Below are positions 50,922 to 60,750 of a stretch of 64,000 nt of DNA, piece by piece. The DNA comes from JAJDOD01 sp039024895 (GTDB lineage Bacteria; Pseudomonadota; Alphaproteobacteria; Rhodobacterales; Rhodobacteraceae). Each line of letters opens with the position of its first letter. Positions within the stretch are counted from its first letter, which is position 1. Both the position numbers and the translations under genes were made by a program. The DNA is taken from assembly GCA_039024895.1 (NCBI GenBank), contig JBCCPJ010000019.1, positions 1 to 64,000 on the forward strand, written 5' to 3'. The notes beneath the pieces are model-generated. The model did no database searches, was not told where the DNA came from, and saw only the letters and a list, made by a program, of their open reading frames with translations.

Positions 50922-51559
50922 CAGGCGTCCCTCTCAAATTCGGATTGCAACAGGCGCACATGGTCGAGAAGACCCGGCTGCTGACTGGCACGCAAGCGTT
51001 CCGCCGTGACGATGGTTTTGACACGGTCCTCTGTCGCGGCGAGATCATCATTGATGAGAACGTAATCATACCCGTCCCAATGGCTGATTTCATCCCAACT
51101 GCGGTTCATGCGTTTGGCGATCACGTCCGCGCTGTCCTGACCGCGCCCATCGAGCCGACGCCGTAATTCGCCAATGGACGGCGGGAGCAGGAAGATAGAA
51201 AGGACGCTGGATGTCAGCGCGCTTTTCTGGATTTGCTGCGCCCCTTGCCAGTCGATGTCAAAGAGGACGTCATAACCGGATGAGATCGCGCGCTCCACCG
51301 GATCGAGGGGCGAGCCGTAGAAATTGCCAAACACATGGGCGTGTTCGAGCATTTTGCCGTCATGCACCAAGCGCTTGAAGCTGGCCTCATCGACAAAGTG
51401 ATAGTCCTGGCCATCCACCTCCCCCGGACGCGCCGGACGGGTGGTTGCCGATACCGAGAACTGGATATCGGGATCCCAGACCCGCAAGCGCTTGGCGAGC
51501 GTGGATTTCCCCGCCCCGGAAGGCGAAGACAGGATGATAAGGAGGCCGCGTCGCGTCAT
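50921..51559 (-). CDS. gmk: Guanylate kinase
   Basis: 212 aa. P-loop SSPSGAGKST near residue 11, GMP-binding VSATTRPARPGEVDGQDYHFV, and AHVFGNFYGSPLDPVE; lid region RRLDGRGQDSADVIAKRM. Converts GMP to GDP. Its start ATG overlaps the yicC stop by 4 bases, a frequent pairing of these two genes. Confidence 0.96.
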   Translation of the reverse strand: MTRRGLLIILSSPSGAGKSTLAKRLRVWDPDIQFSVSATTRPARPGEVDGQDYHFVDEASFKRLVHDGKMLEHAHVFGNFYGSPLDPVERAISSGYDVLFDIDWQGAQQIQKSALTSSVLSIFLLPPSIGELRRRLDGRGQDSADVIAKRMNRSWDEISHWDGYDYVLINDDLAATEDRVKTIVTAERLRASQQPGLLDHVRLLQSEFERDA

Positions 51560-52455
51560 TCGATATTCTGTATTTGCTCTCGCATCTGATCGATCACCGT
51601 TTTGAGGTCAAGGCCGATGGCCGTCAAAGCCCCCGACTGCGCCTTAGAGCAGAGCGTGTTTGCTTCCCGGTTAAATTCCTGCATCAGAAAGTCGAGCTTT
51701 CGGCCAACCGGGCCGTCCGTAGTCATCAATTCGCGCGCCGCGCCGATATGGGCGCGCAGCCGGTCCAGTTCTTCGGTTACATCCGATTTCACGGCGATCA
51801 TGGCCATTTCCTGAGCAAGGCGTGTCTGATCGGGCATATCCGCTGTTTCGAGCAGTTTGGCGAGGGCGCGTTCCATGGTCGCCCGTTGCGCCAGTTCGCG
51901 GTCGCCAAGCGCCTCCGATGCGGCGTCCACCAATTGCTCAATCTGCTTAAGCTGCGCGCCGACCACATCGGCGAGCGCTGCACCTTCCCGCTCCCGGTCC
52001 GCGACAAAAGCGTCGAGACAGTCGGCAAGGCTCGCCATCAACGCCTTTTTCAGCGCGGCCTCATCCCTTTCGGTGGTATCGGATGTCTCGAGCACGCCCC
52101 GCATATTGGCGATGTCCGATGCAGACATGGGGGCGACAGTGAGGCCCGCAGCCTCTGCGGCGTTTGAGACATGGGTGAGCAAATCGACGGCTTGCAGCAA
52201 TGCGGTGTCGTTCACCGTCAAACTTGCAGTGCCCTCCTCACGGGACAGTTTAAGTTGGGCCGTTACATTTCCGCGCCCGAGCCGGGTTTGAAGTGTCCGG
52301 CGCAGATCTGGTTCCAACCCTTCCACATCCGGCAAACGAAGCCGTAGATCGAGCGAACGGCCATTGACGGCGCGCATGTCCGCAGTCCAACTCCAACCCT
52401 CGAAATTTCCTTGCACTGCCGCGAAACCCGTCATCGACATGAGTTTTGATGTCAT
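51556..52455 (-). CDS. YicC family protein (endoribonuclease-like)
   Basis: 299 aa. The N-terminal SMTGFAAVQGNFEGWSWTADMRAVNGRSLDLRLRLP and the C-terminal GRKLDFLMQEFNREANTLCSKAQ are the two conserved halves of YicC, described in recent work as an endoribonuclease affecting small RNA turnover. ATG at 52455 is chosen for GGGGACGGG just upstream; a second ATG five codons later gives the shortest family start. Coupled to gmk. Confidence 0.9.
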   Translation of the reverse strand: MTSKLMSMTGFAAVQGNFEGWSWTADMRAVNGRSLDLRLRLPDVEGLEPDLRRTLQTRLGRGNVTAQLKLSREEGTASLTVNDTALLQAVDLLTHVSNAAEAAGLTVAPMSASDIANMRGVLETSDTTERDEAALKKALMASLADCLDAFVADREREGAALADVVGAQLKQIEQLVDAASEALGDRELAQRATMERALAKLLETADMPDQTRLAQEMAMIAVKSDVTEELDRLRAHIGAARELMTTDGPVGRKLDFLMQEFNREANTLCSKAQSGALTAIGLDLKTVIDQMREQIQNIE

Positions 52456-52573
52456 CCCGTCCCCGCGGCCGTTAACCTTCAATTCACAATTCGTGAGCAA
52501 TTGCGACTGATTTGTGGCAGAAATCTGTGTGTGGGGAAAGAGAGGCAGCCACTTTGGCTGAGAAGGTGGAATA

Positions 52574-53281
52574 ATGAGTACAGGTCATGACCAACCCGAA
52601 GAGCAAAAAGTGCTCTCAATTGCTCCGCATGCGCGCGTATCGGCCAAGATCGACCGTGTAGAAGCTTACTGGAATTCTGTGCGAGGCAAACGACTTGTCC
52701 CGTCTCGGTGCGAGATCGACCCCCGTGGTCTGGAGGGCATGCTGGGCAATGCTTTCATCCTCGAGCGTATTGCGGGCGGGCTTGCGCGCTTCCGGATTGC
52801 CGGGTCACATTTGACCGATCTCGCGGGGCTCGAACTGCGACAAATGCCCCTGTCGGCCTTGTTTTTGCCCGGTTCGCGCGAAATTTTGTCTGACGCGCTG
52901 CAGTCTGTCTTCGATGATCCCGCCGTTGTCCGCATGACGGTGTCGTCACCCGCCGGTTTTGGTCGGGAGCGCTTGCAAGGGGAATTGATCCTGCTGCCGC
53001 TCCGCAGCGATTTGGGGGATGTTGACCGCATCCTGGGGGCGGTCATTTTCGAAGGCCGTATTGGACGGACACCGCGCCGCATCGAAATTGCGACCCAGTC
53101 TCGGGCATCGCTGACCGGGTTCGCGGGACCGCTTCCCACTGTGCCGTCCCCCCTTACGCCGATTACGGCGCCAGCACGCCCCTCGGCGTCCGTTACGCCA
53201 GAAATGCATCGCACGCGGCCGCTTTCGGCTTCAAAGGACGCCTCGCGCAGCCATTTGCGCCTGATCGTCTCAAACGATTAA
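52574..53281 (+). CDS. PAS-domain protein (PF07310 type)
   Basis: 235 aa. The centre reads PSRCEIDPRGLEGMLGNAFILERIAGGLARFRIAGSHLTDLAG, MPLSALFLPGSRE and LQGELILLPLRSDLGDVDRILGAV, the typical order of the one-domain PAS family common in Rhodobacterales. It has no output domain; the last 60 residues are low-complexity with Pro/Ser. Sensory or protein-interaction role unknown. Convergent with the Crp/Fnr regulator gene. Confidence 0.82.
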   Translation: MSTGHDQPEEQKVLSIAPHARVSAKIDRVEAYWNSVRGKRLVPSRCEIDPRGLEGMLGNAFILERIAGGLARFRIAGSHLTDLAGLELRQMPLSALFLPGSREILSDALQSVFDDPAVVRMTVSSPAGFGRERLQGELILLPLRSDLGDVDRILGAVIFEGRIGRTPRRIEIATQSRASLTGFAGPLPTVPSPLTPITAPARPSASVTPEMHRTRPLSASKDASRSHLRLIVSND

Positions 53282-53293
53282 GGGGCCGCTCGC

Positions 53294-54055
53294 CTACTCA
53301 GCTGCCATGAAGACCGAAGGTCGCGCGGCATATCCACGTTCACGGAAACGCGCGACTTTCGCCAATTGCGGCTCGTCGTGGATAATCAACTGACGCCGGT
53401 CCAAGGTAACCAGACTTTCCCGGCGCAGTCGCATCACCTGACGGTTCACATGAACAACCGACAGCCCAAGCAGGTCGGCCACCACCGTTTGGGTAATCGG
53501 AAAATCGACGCGGCCTTCAAGCCGTGCCGTGTGCCGCTGCCGACGGTAGATATCCAGCAGGAAGCTACACACCCGCTCATAGGCCGTCATGCGTCCAAGC
53601 CGCAGAATTTGGTCGCTCGCTTGCATGAGTTGGCGCGAAAGATACTGGTGTAACCCTGCGGCGACACCTTTGTTATGAAACGCAATCCGGTCGAGCGACG
53701 CCACATCAATCTCGCCCACTTCGCAGGGCGTCAGCGCGGTGACATCGCATATGGAGGCCCCCATACCGTCCAGATGCAGGCCGATGATATCGCCGGGCAA
53801 CGCAAAATCGATAATCTGGCGACGGTCGGCATCAAGACATTGACTGCGCATCGCCCAGCCCTTGCACAAGACCCTGACATGGGTGACCGCTTCCCCTTCG
53901 TTCATCAGCGACCGCCCGCGTCCCACAAACCGGTGCACGACGCGCAAATGGCGCAGCGCTTCCCGGTCACTGTCAGACAAGGACGACATCCCATCGGCCA
54001 ATGTGGCAACTGCGGTGTCTTCGTATTGCGTCGTTCCGCGAAACTGTTCTGTCAT
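53294..54055 (-). CDS. Crp/Fnr family transcription regulator
   Basis: 253 aa: an effector-binding beta-roll (about 40-140, with LPGDIIGLHLDGMG), a dimer helix and a winged HTH whose recognition region is ITQTVVADLLGLSVVHVNRQVMRLRRESLV. Only three cysteines exist, none clustered at the N terminus, so an FNR-type 4Fe-4S sensor is unlikely; the ligand is unknown. Homologues next to PAS proteins are frequent in this order. Confidence 0.9.
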   Translation of the reverse strand: MTEQFRGTTQYEDTAVATLADGMSSLSDSDREALRHLRVVHRFVGRGRSLMNEGEAVTHVRVLCKGWAMRSQCLDADRRQIIDFALPGDIIGLHLDGMGASICDVTALTPCEVGEIDVASLDRIAFHNKGVAAGLHQYLSRQLMQASDQILRLGRMTAYERVCSFLLDIYRRQRHTARLEGRVDFPITQTVVADLLGLSVVHVNRQVMRLRRESLVTLDRRQLIIHDEPQLAKVARFRERGYAARPSVFMAAE

Positions 54056-54213
54056 GTCGTCGCCTCTACTGCCGATACCGAGTAAACGCCGTCAACATGG
54101 TTAAAGTTTCATTACGGCTCGTCGAGTTTTTGTAAGCGCCGCTCGTCTGGCCTGTTTATTGGGCGACAAAACGTTGTGTCAGAGGTACGCCACGTGAGGG
54201 AATACCCGGCGCC

Positions 54214-55215
54214 CTAGCTTTGGCTTTCCTTGTCGAAGAGTCCGGTAAGCGACCGGGTGACAATACCGGAGACACGGGGACGCCGGTCATCCGAGAAGGC
54301 CAAGGGCCGGCACACCTCCATTGCCGCCACGCCAACGCGTGCCGTCAGCGCGCCATTGATCAGGCCTTCCCCGAACCGTCGGGAAATCTTGCCAAGGATA
54401 TGCCCGCCCCCAAGCGATCCGAGCAGATCATCGCCAACAGCCACCGCCCCGGTGGCAACCAAGTGCGCAATTACCGCGCGCGTCAGCCGCCAATTGCCGA
54501 CCACACCGGAACGCCCGCCGTAAATCTGCGCAATCTGGCGGATCATCCGCAAGTTCGCCGTCAACGCCGCCAGCACGTCCGCAAAGGCCAGCGGGACGAG
54601 GGCAGTCACAGTGGCGACTTGCCGTGCCGCAACCTCCACCTCGCGGGTCGCCCGTTCGTCGAGCGGCGTCAGAAGCTGGTTTTCAACAGCAAAGAGCACG
54701 GTGTCGACATCGAAACTCTCGCCAACGGTATCCTCAAGCCGCGATGCTCCCCAAGTCATATCGCTACGGGATTTGTAAAAGCGGATGAGCTTGCCCGCAT
54801 AGCGCCGCGCCTCCTCAAGCGAGCCGGAGGCTTGAACCACCGCCGCCTCCTGTTGAAACCGATCCATCCGGTTGAGGCGGGCAAGTGCCACCAATTCGCG
54901 CAGGAGAATGGCGACGCACACGGCTGCGAAGAGTGCAAACAAGGCCAAGGCCGCTGCTGCCAGAACCGGGCTACGCGCTAGAAGACCGGTCAGCATATCG
55001 TAAGCGGCCACCCCGGCCAGAAAGACCACTAACGCCAGTAAGAGCCGCCAGAACCACGCGGCAAGGCGCGACGCGGGACGCGCGGCGAGGACGGCGAGCG
55101 TTTGCATGGCCTGACCGCTCGGCGCGGTCTCTGGCTCGGCAATGGGGGGCGCATCTTCAGGCGACGGACCAGGGTCCGCGGGGTCGAGATCAATCAGGAC
55201 GGGACGGTCTGCCAT
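54214..55215 (-). CDS. YcjF family membrane protein (TIGR01620/DUF697)
   Basis: 333 aa. Two strong membrane helices (about 54-78 and 85-110: FWRLLLALVVFLAGVAAYDML and LAAAALALFALFAAVCVAILL) after a disordered acidic N terminus, then a helical domain with VTALVPLAFADVLAALTANLRMIRQIAQIYGGRSG, the DUF697 block. It follows ycjX by 9 bases; the pair is widely conserved and linked to envelope stress responses in enterobacteria. Precise function unknown. Confidence 0.88.
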   Translation of the reverse strand: MADRPVLIDLDPADPGPSPEDAPPIAEPETAPSGQAMQTLAVLAARPASRLAAWFWRLLLALVVFLAGVAAYDMLTGLLARSPVLAAAALALFALFAAVCVAILLRELVALARLNRMDRFQQEAAVVQASGSLEEARRYAGKLIRFYKSRSDMTWGASRLEDTVGESFDVDTVLFAVENQLLTPLDERATREVEVAARQVATVTALVPLAFADVLAALTANLRMIRQIAQIYGGRSGVVGNWRLTRAVIAHLVATGAVAVGDDLLGSLGGGHILGKISRRFGEGLINGALTARVGVAAMEVCRPLAFSDDRRPRVSGIVTRSLTGLFDKESQS

Positions 55216-55224
55216 GGGGACTTC

Positions 55225-56640
55225 CTACCTCAAACGATCGCCGATCAGGAATTCCGCCGCGCGATCCAGACGAATATGCGGCGGTCCATCCCCGGGCTTA
55301 AGCGCGACCTCCTGGGGCTGAAACCCCTCGATACTGTATTCCGCGTCCAGCCAAGTCTCGGCACCCGACCGGGCCGGGTTCAAGAGCTTGGCTGGATCGT
55401 CGGGCAGACGTCCGGGATACATGGCGACCGGCTTTCCCGTGGTCAACAGACGCCCTCGCACCACGTCGAGGCTTCGTCCGCCCTGCTCCACACGGTCTTC
55501 CGTGGTGGTCCGAAGCGACGCGAGGGAGAGCGCCGCGGTCTCAGCACCGGCGAAATCGGCGCGCGCGCGGGCATCCGACAAAATGGCCTCGGCAATGGCG
55601 GTGAGTTGCGGATGCTGGCTGTGGTGCAAGTGGTCGGCCTTGGTCGCGGCGAACAGGATTTTCTCGACCCGTTTGCCAAGGAAAATCTGGCGCAGAAAGT
55701 CGTTTCGCCCCGGGCGGAACGTGGCAAGAATATCCGCCAGCGATTGGCGCATATCCTCCACTGCGGCTGGCCCCGCGTGGATGGCCCCCAGCATATCCAC
55801 CAGAACAACCTGCCGGTCGATCCGGGCGAAGTGCTCGCGGAAAAAGGGGCGCACGACCTCCCGCTTATAGGCTTCAAAGCGGCGTTCGAATTCCCGCGCA
55901 AGCGAGCCGCGCAGCGCCGCACCCGGCGGCAAGGGCGTGAACGTCAACACCGGCGAGCCAGCGAGTTCCCCCGGCATCAGAAAGCGACCGGGGGTACAAT
56001 TCGACATGCCGGACGCCCGGAGTTGCGACAGGGCATCGGTATAAGACGCGGCGAGCGCTTGCGCCACGGGCTCGTCGAGACGCGCAGCCCCGTCCGTGGC
56101 GCCGAGCTGATCGCGAAAACTCTTGAACTCGCCGCGTTCGCCAAACCGGGCAAGCACCGTGTCAGACCAGTCGCGATAAGACTGATCGAGGAGTGCCAGA
56201 TCGAGGAGCCACTCACCAGGATAATCCACGATATCGAGATGCAGGCTGTGCGCGCCCTGGAACCCCGCGAGAAGACCCGTGGGACGCACCCGAAAGGAGA
56301 GGCGCAGCTCGCTGATCCCCGTCGTGCCGTCCGGCCAAACCGGGTCGCGGCCGGTCATGGCGGCCAGATGTTCTTCAAATCGGAATCGCGGCACCGTATT
56401 GTCGGGCTGCGGTTGAAGCCAGACCGCCTCGATCCGGCCATCCGCCGCGGCGCGCAAGCCCGGCATACGCCCCCGGTTAAGTAGGTTGGCAGCCAGCGAC
56501 GTGATAAAGACGGTTTTGCCTGCCCGGCTCAGCCCAGTGACACCGAGCCGCAGCACCGGTTCGAAAAACGCCTCGCTCACCGTTTTGACGGTGGTCTCCA
56601 CCCCCCGTGTGACGCCGTCTGCAATGTCGCCGAGTATCAC
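55225..56640 (-). CDS. YcjX family P-loop GTPase-like protein
   Basis: 471 aa. The Walker A sequence GLSRAGKTVFITSLAANLL lies near residue 35; the family blocks LHLDIVDYPGEWLLDL (Walker B/switch-like), VLVDMLGAIHAG and KILFAATKADHLHH follow. YcjX proteins are nucleotide-binding and paired with YcjF, as here (9 bases apart). Cytosolic and probably membrane-associated through YcjF. Confidence 0.92.
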   Translation of the reverse strand: MILGDIADGVTRGVETTVKTVSEAFFEPVLRLGVTGLSRAGKTVFITSLAANLLNRGRMPGLRAAADGRIEAVWLQPQPDNTVPRFRFEEHLAAMTGRDPVWPDGTTGISELRLSFRVRPTGLLAGFQGAHSLHLDIVDYPGEWLLDLALLDQSYRDWSDTVLARFGERGEFKSFRDQLGATDGAARLDEPVAQALAASYTDALSQLRASGMSNCTPGRFLMPGELAGSPVLTFTPLPPGAALRGSLAREFERRFEAYKREVVRPFFREHFARIDRQVVLVDMLGAIHAGPAAVEDMRQSLADILATFRPGRNDFLRQIFLGKRVEKILFAATKADHLHHSQHPQLTAIAEAILSDARARADFAGAETAALSLASLRTTTEDRVEQGGRSLDVVRGRLLTTGKPVAMYPGRLPDDPAKLLNPARSGAETWLDAEYSIEGFQPQEVALKPGDGPPHIRLDRAAEFLIGDRLR

Positions 56641-56802
56641 GTACTGCCCTCTTGCCTTGCCTTACACATAGGCAGGAGAAGCCGCTTGCACCAGCCGAAG
56701 ACCCGCATTGCGCATTTTCTGCAACGATTTCGGCGCTTCACCCGCACCCCCTTTCGGCCTTTCCACCCCTCCCCTATAACCGGCTCGACGAAGGAGAGGG
56801 TT

Positions 56803-57390
56803 ATGCGCCAAGCGACGATCACCCGAAAAACAGCGGAAACGGATATCTCCGTTGAGATCAATCTCGACGGGACCGGCATGTATGACAATCAGACCGGTAT
56901 CGGCTTTTTCGATCATATGCTGGACCAGCTCGCGCGGCATGCGTTGATCGACATGAAAGTGCGTGCCTCGGGTGATCTGCATATCGACGACCACCACACA
57001 GTTGAGGATACCGGCATCGCCCTTGGTCAGGCGCTGGCTGAAGCGGTCGGCGACAAACGTGGGATTTCGCGATACGGCGCGTGTCTTTTGCCCATGGACG
57101 ACGCCCTCGTGCGCACTGCGCTTGATCTGTCGGCGCGGCCCTTTCTGGTCTGGAACGTGACCACGCCAACCGCCAAGATCGGCGCTTTCGACACGGAACT
57201 GGTACGGGAATTCTTCCAGGCCTTTTCGACCCACGGCGGGCTGACGCTACATGTGGATGCCCTGCACGGCGTCAATAGCCACCACATTGCGGAAGCCGCA
57301 TTCAAATCAGTGGCCCGCGCCCTTCGGGAAGCACTTGAAGTTGATCCGCGCAAGTCGGATGCGATCCCGTCGACAAAAGGCGCTTTATGA
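56803..57390 (+). CDS. hisB: Imidazoleglycerol-phosphate dehydratase
   Basis: 195 aa, the monofunctional HisB of histidine synthesis. The metal-binding histidines lie in FFDHMLDQLARHA, HIDDHHTVEDTGIALG and the second-half SRYGACLLPMDDAL, HVDALHGVNSHHIAEAAFKS. ATG at 56803 has AAGGAGAGGG upstream; the earlier in-frame Met would overlap the divergent ycjX start region. Followed by hisH after 58 bases. Confidence 0.96.
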   Translation: MRQATITRKTAETDISVEINLDGTGMYDNQTGIGFFDHMLDQLARHALIDMKVRASGDLHIDDHHTVEDTGIALGQALAEAVGDKRGISRYGACLLPMDDALVRTALDLSARPFLVWNVTTPTAKIGAFDTELVREFFQAFSTHGGLTLHVDALHGVNSHHIAEAAFKSVARALREALEVDPRKSDAIPSTKGAL

Positions 57391-57448
57391 CAGTCGCGCG
57401 GGAGCGACCTTCGCGCGTCCGCAGAACAACTGAACCTGAAAGAAACGC

Positions 57449-58087
57449 ATGATTACGGTTCTGATCGACTATGGTGCCGGCAATTTGCATTCGGCGGAGA
57501 AAGCCTTTCAACGCATGGCATTGGAAGCGGATGCGGGCGAAATCATCGTGACGTCCCGCGCGGAAGATGTTTTGCGGGCCGACCGCATCGTCTTGCCGGG
57601 CGATGGCGCTTTTCCGGCCTGTATGGAGGCATTGACGGCGGATACCGCCCTTTTCGAGGCTCTTTTGGAGGCGGTAGAAGTCAAGGCGTGCCCGTTTCTA
57701 GGTATTTGCGTCGGTATGCAGTTGATGGCGCAAAAGGGCGAGGAGTATCGCCTCGTGGATGGTCTCGGTTGGATTGATGGGGCGGTGCAAAAGATTACGC
57801 CCCAGGACACAACGATGAAAGTGCCGCATATGGGTTGGAATGATCTTGTGATCGAACAGGACCACGCCGTGTTGCAGGGTATCAAGACCGGCGATCACGC
57901 CTATTTCGTGCATTCCTATCAAATGGTGATGGGCACGGCGTCGGAACGGCTTGCGTCTTGCGATTATGGCGGACCGGTCACTGCCATCGTTGGACGCGAT
58001 ACGATGGTCGGCACCCAGTTCCACCCCGAGAAGAGCCAATCTACAGGGCTGCGGCTCATACAAAACTGGCTTGAATGGCGCCCCTAG
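57449..58087 (+). CDS. hisH: Imidazole glycerol phosphate synthase glutaminase subunit
   Basis: 212 aa class I glutamine amidotransferase. The nucleophile lies in FLGICVGMQLMA, the oxyanion region in LPGDGAFPACM, and the His-Glu pair in VGTQFHPEKSQSTG. It supplies ammonia to HisF; hisA and hisF do not follow in this window, unlike the usual hisBHAF order. Confidence 0.96.
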   Translation: MITVLIDYGAGNLHSAEKAFQRMALEADAGEIIVTSRAEDVLRADRIVLPGDGAFPACMEALTADTALFEALLEAVEVKACPFLGICVGMQLMAQKGEEYRLVDGLGWIDGAVQKITPQDTTMKVPHMGWNDLVIEQDHAVLQGIKTGDHAYFVHSYQMVMGTASERLASCDYGGPVTAIVGRDTMVGTQFHPEKSQSTGLRLIQNWLEWRP

Positions 58088-58427
58088 AGCGTCTGACGAC
58101 AAACCTGAAACACTGCGTATGACGCGTTCGCACGGCCTCTGCGAGCCGCGTTATGGGAGAAGTTTGTATCGTGAGAAGAAACACCGGCGACGTTCGAGGT
58201 TCCGGCTGAAATGCCAAACATCGCGCCTCCGTCCTGAAAAGATGGCCAATAAGCGGCGGAACTCACTCGGTCGCTGGTTTCGAGTGCCTCAGCCGACTAT
58301 GGTTAAATCAAGACGCTATCCATGTCGGTGAAATTTGCTTCAATGGCAAAAGACCGGGCGGCATGGCAGGCGAACGCTCGTCTCGCTGCAATGCACCGAT
58401 CAATAATTGGCTTTGCCTAAACTGCCG
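58088..58427. other. 340-bp gap after hisH, no gene seen
   Basis: The region where hisA would be expected holds only short open frames without family similarity or ribosome-binding sites, and no clear terminator. It may mark a rearrangement point in the histidine cluster. Confidence 0.5.
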
Positions 58428-58598
58428 TCAGTCCTTCAACCGTAGATCGGCCAATCCATCAGCGATCACAGCGCTGAGGAGCGTGAAGGTACCGGCGGTG
58501 GCATAGGCAATAAAGGCAAGCATCACTGACGCAGTCGCGATATACACGCTGGTCGCAGTCGCTATGGCGACGAGGATACTGACGATCAAAAAACCCAT
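58428..58598 (-). CDS. Small membrane protein, 56 aa
   Basis: Start ATG at 58598 with GGAGAAAC upstream; the longer upstream frame is AT-rich and not protein-like. The product (MGFLIVSILVAIATATSVYI...) has two membrane helices over residues 2-22 and 25-46 and a short polar tail DGLADLRLKD. Function unknown; isolated between hisH and the acyl-CoA synthetase. Confidence 0.6.
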   Translation of the reverse strand: MGFLIVSILVAIATATSVYIATASVMLAFIAYATAGTFTLLSAVIADGLADLRLKD

Positions 58599-58708
58599 GT
58601 TTCTCCGCTTTCCACTTTCGAAGTTTGTTAAAAGTGAAAAGTTAATAAGGCGGTAATAGGGCGAAGATTTCTCAAACTGCGGCAAAATCAAGCCAAACGG
58701 ATAAATTT

Positions 58709-60598
58709 TTAGCGGTTTTCCGCCCATTGCCACGGTCGCGTGTACTCTCCAAGCACAAGTGAGATCGCTTCTTCGTCACAATTTTCGCGCCCATCGAGAT
58801 GTGCAACGAGGCCCAGTTTCTTATCCTCAACCACCTGAGTGACCCGTGCGGCATGCCCCGCTTCGGCGAGCGCTGCATTATAAACGCGCGTGATGGCACT
58901 GCGTCGCAAATCTGGCTTGAACACTTTACCAACGGCGGTTTTTGGAATTTCTGCAATTATTTCAAGGTATTTTGGCACAGCCGCGCCTTCGTGGATGTGC
59001 TTTTCTGCATAATCCATCAACTCCGCCTCGGTCACGGAGGCATGGGCCACGAGTTCAACATAAGCGCAGGGCAGCTCGCCGGCATAAGCGTCGGGCTGTC
59101 CGATTGCGCCGACCATCGCAACCGCCGGATGACCGGCAAGCGCCTCTTCGATCTCAGCCGGGTCGATATTGTGGCCGCCGCGAATGATCAGATCTTTTGC
59201 CCGTCCTGTGATCCAAAGATAGCCATCTGCGTCCAACCGACCAAGATCGCCTGTCCGCAAATAGTTTCCGTGGTGGAACAAATCGGCATTCTTTTCATCT
59301 TGCGTGTAAGTTTTGCCAGCAAACACCCCAGGGTTGGCGATGCAGATCTCGCCCACCTCGTCGGTGGCGCATTCGCGGACCCCGTCCGCCGTCCCCATCA
59401 GGATTTTAACGTCCGTATAGGGGAACGGAATACCGACGGAGCCAATCTTCTTGATCCCACCAATCGGATTGCACGAGACAAGGCATGTGGCTTCGGTCAA
59501 ACCGTAGCCTTCAATGACTTCGACGCCCGCTGCTTTTTCGAACCGTTTGTACAGCTCAACGGGCAATGGCGCGGAGCCGCTGAACACTTGCTTGATTGAG
59601 GATATATCGCCATCGACCGGACGCTGCATCAGCGCGGAGAATGCAGTTGGCACGCCGATGATGAAAGTGGCCCGCCACCGCTCCACCAGCTTCCAGAAGT
59701 TGTCAAAGACGCCATCACCGCGATACCCGGCGGGCGTTGGAAACACGACATGGGCTCCCGAAGCGATCATCGACATCAAAACGGGATGGCAGGCAAAGAC
59801 GTGGAACAACGGCAAGGGGCAAAGCACTGTGCTGTCCTCATCAAAGAGCAGCGTGTTCCCGAGCCAGCCGTTATAGACCATGCCCGATTGCTTATGCTGC
59901 GCAACCTTTGGCACACCCGTCGTGCCGCCGGTGTGAAAATAGGCCGCCACACGGTCTTCTACCTTCTCCTCAAACGTCAGTTCCGTCGGTTGCTTCGACA
60001 GCTCTCCGAGGAAGTCCTTGACCGTCGCTTTATGGGCTACGGGGTTTTTCGGGCGGATCAGGGGAACGATCCATGACTTTGGCGGACTGAGATAGCGGAG
60101 AAGATCAACCTCCAGAACGGTTTTTACGTTTGGCGCGAGCGCCGCTGCCGCAGCGGCCTTTTGGGGCACATCCGTTTTCGGAAAGGCCTTCAGCGTGACA
60201 AGTACCTTCGCATTCGTTTCCCGCAGGATGCCCGCGATATGTTCCACATCCAAAAGCGGATTGATCGGGTTCACGATCCCTGCGGTCATCCCGCCAAGCA
60301 GCGCAAGCGTGGTTTCGTTGGCGTTGGGCAGGATATACGCCACGACGTCGTTCTCGCCCACGCCAAGGCTGCGGAAGAGGTTGGCGGTCTGCGCCGACTT
60401 TGATCGAAATTCAGACCACGTCATGGTCTCTGCCGGGTCCTTCGGACCGGAGAGTAATTGAAACGTCACGGCGGGACGACTGCCAAACTTTTCTGCCGTG
60501 CGTTGAAGCGCCTGATAAACGGTCTTCGGTAGATCGCGTACCTCCCACGCCATTTCTTGCTCGATGGCATCGCGTTGCTCACGAGATGAAAAATTCAT
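58709..60598 (-). CDS. Acyl-CoA synthetase (AMP-forming)
   Basis: 629 aa ANL-superfamily enzyme that activates an acid with ATP and CoA. A-motifs: YFHTGGTTGVPKVAQHK, GYGLTEATCLVS, YLRTGDLGRLDADGYLWITGR and the hinge RGGHNIDPAEIEEAL, with the catalytic Lys in KTAVGKVFKPDLR. It resembles medium- or long-chain acyl-CoA synthetases rather than acetate ones. Start at 60598 has GAGGAGG upstream. Confidence 0.92.
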   Translation of the reverse strand: MNFSSREQRDAIEQEMAWEVRDLPKTVYQALQRTAEKFGSRPAVTFQLLSGPKDPAETMTWSEFRSKSAQTANLFRSLGVGENDVVAYILPNANETTLALLGGMTAGIVNPINPLLDVEHIAGILRETNAKVLVTLKAFPKTDVPQKAAAAAALAPNVKTVLEVDLLRYLSPPKSWIVPLIRPKNPVAHKATVKDFLGELSKQPTELTFEEKVEDRVAAYFHTGGTTGVPKVAQHKQSGMVYNGWLGNTLLFDEDSTVLCPLPLFHVFACHPVLMSMIASGAHVVFPTPAGYRGDGVFDNFWKLVERWRATFIIGVPTAFSALMQRPVDGDISSIKQVFSGSAPLPVELYKRFEKAAGVEVIEGYGLTEATCLVSCNPIGGIKKIGSVGIPFPYTDVKILMGTADGVRECATDEVGEICIANPGVFAGKTYTQDEKNADLFHHGNYLRTGDLGRLDADGYLWITGRAKDLIIRGGHNIDPAEIEEALAGHPAVAMVGAIGQPDAYAGELPCAYVELVAHASVTEAELMDYAEKHIHEGAAVPKYLEIIAEIPKTAVGKVFKPDLRRSAITRVYNAALAEAGHAARVTQVVEDKKLGLVAHLDGRENCDEEAISLVLGEYTRPWQWAENR

Positions 60599-60750
60599 GC
60601 CCGGTCCTCCTCCCCATTTCTTAACCCAAAGTTCTGCGCCATTGCGACGCATCCGGCAAGAGGTGTTCCCGATAACGGACGCAGCGTTACCACGGCAGCT
60701 AAATCAGACGTCGCCAGGGTTCTTGGGTCCGAGCGCACAGGAGGCGCGCC

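Noticed and set aside
55102..56484. 460-codon open frame on the plus strand
   Set aside because: Antisense to the clear ycjX gene and starting within ycjF; composition is that of a shadow frame.
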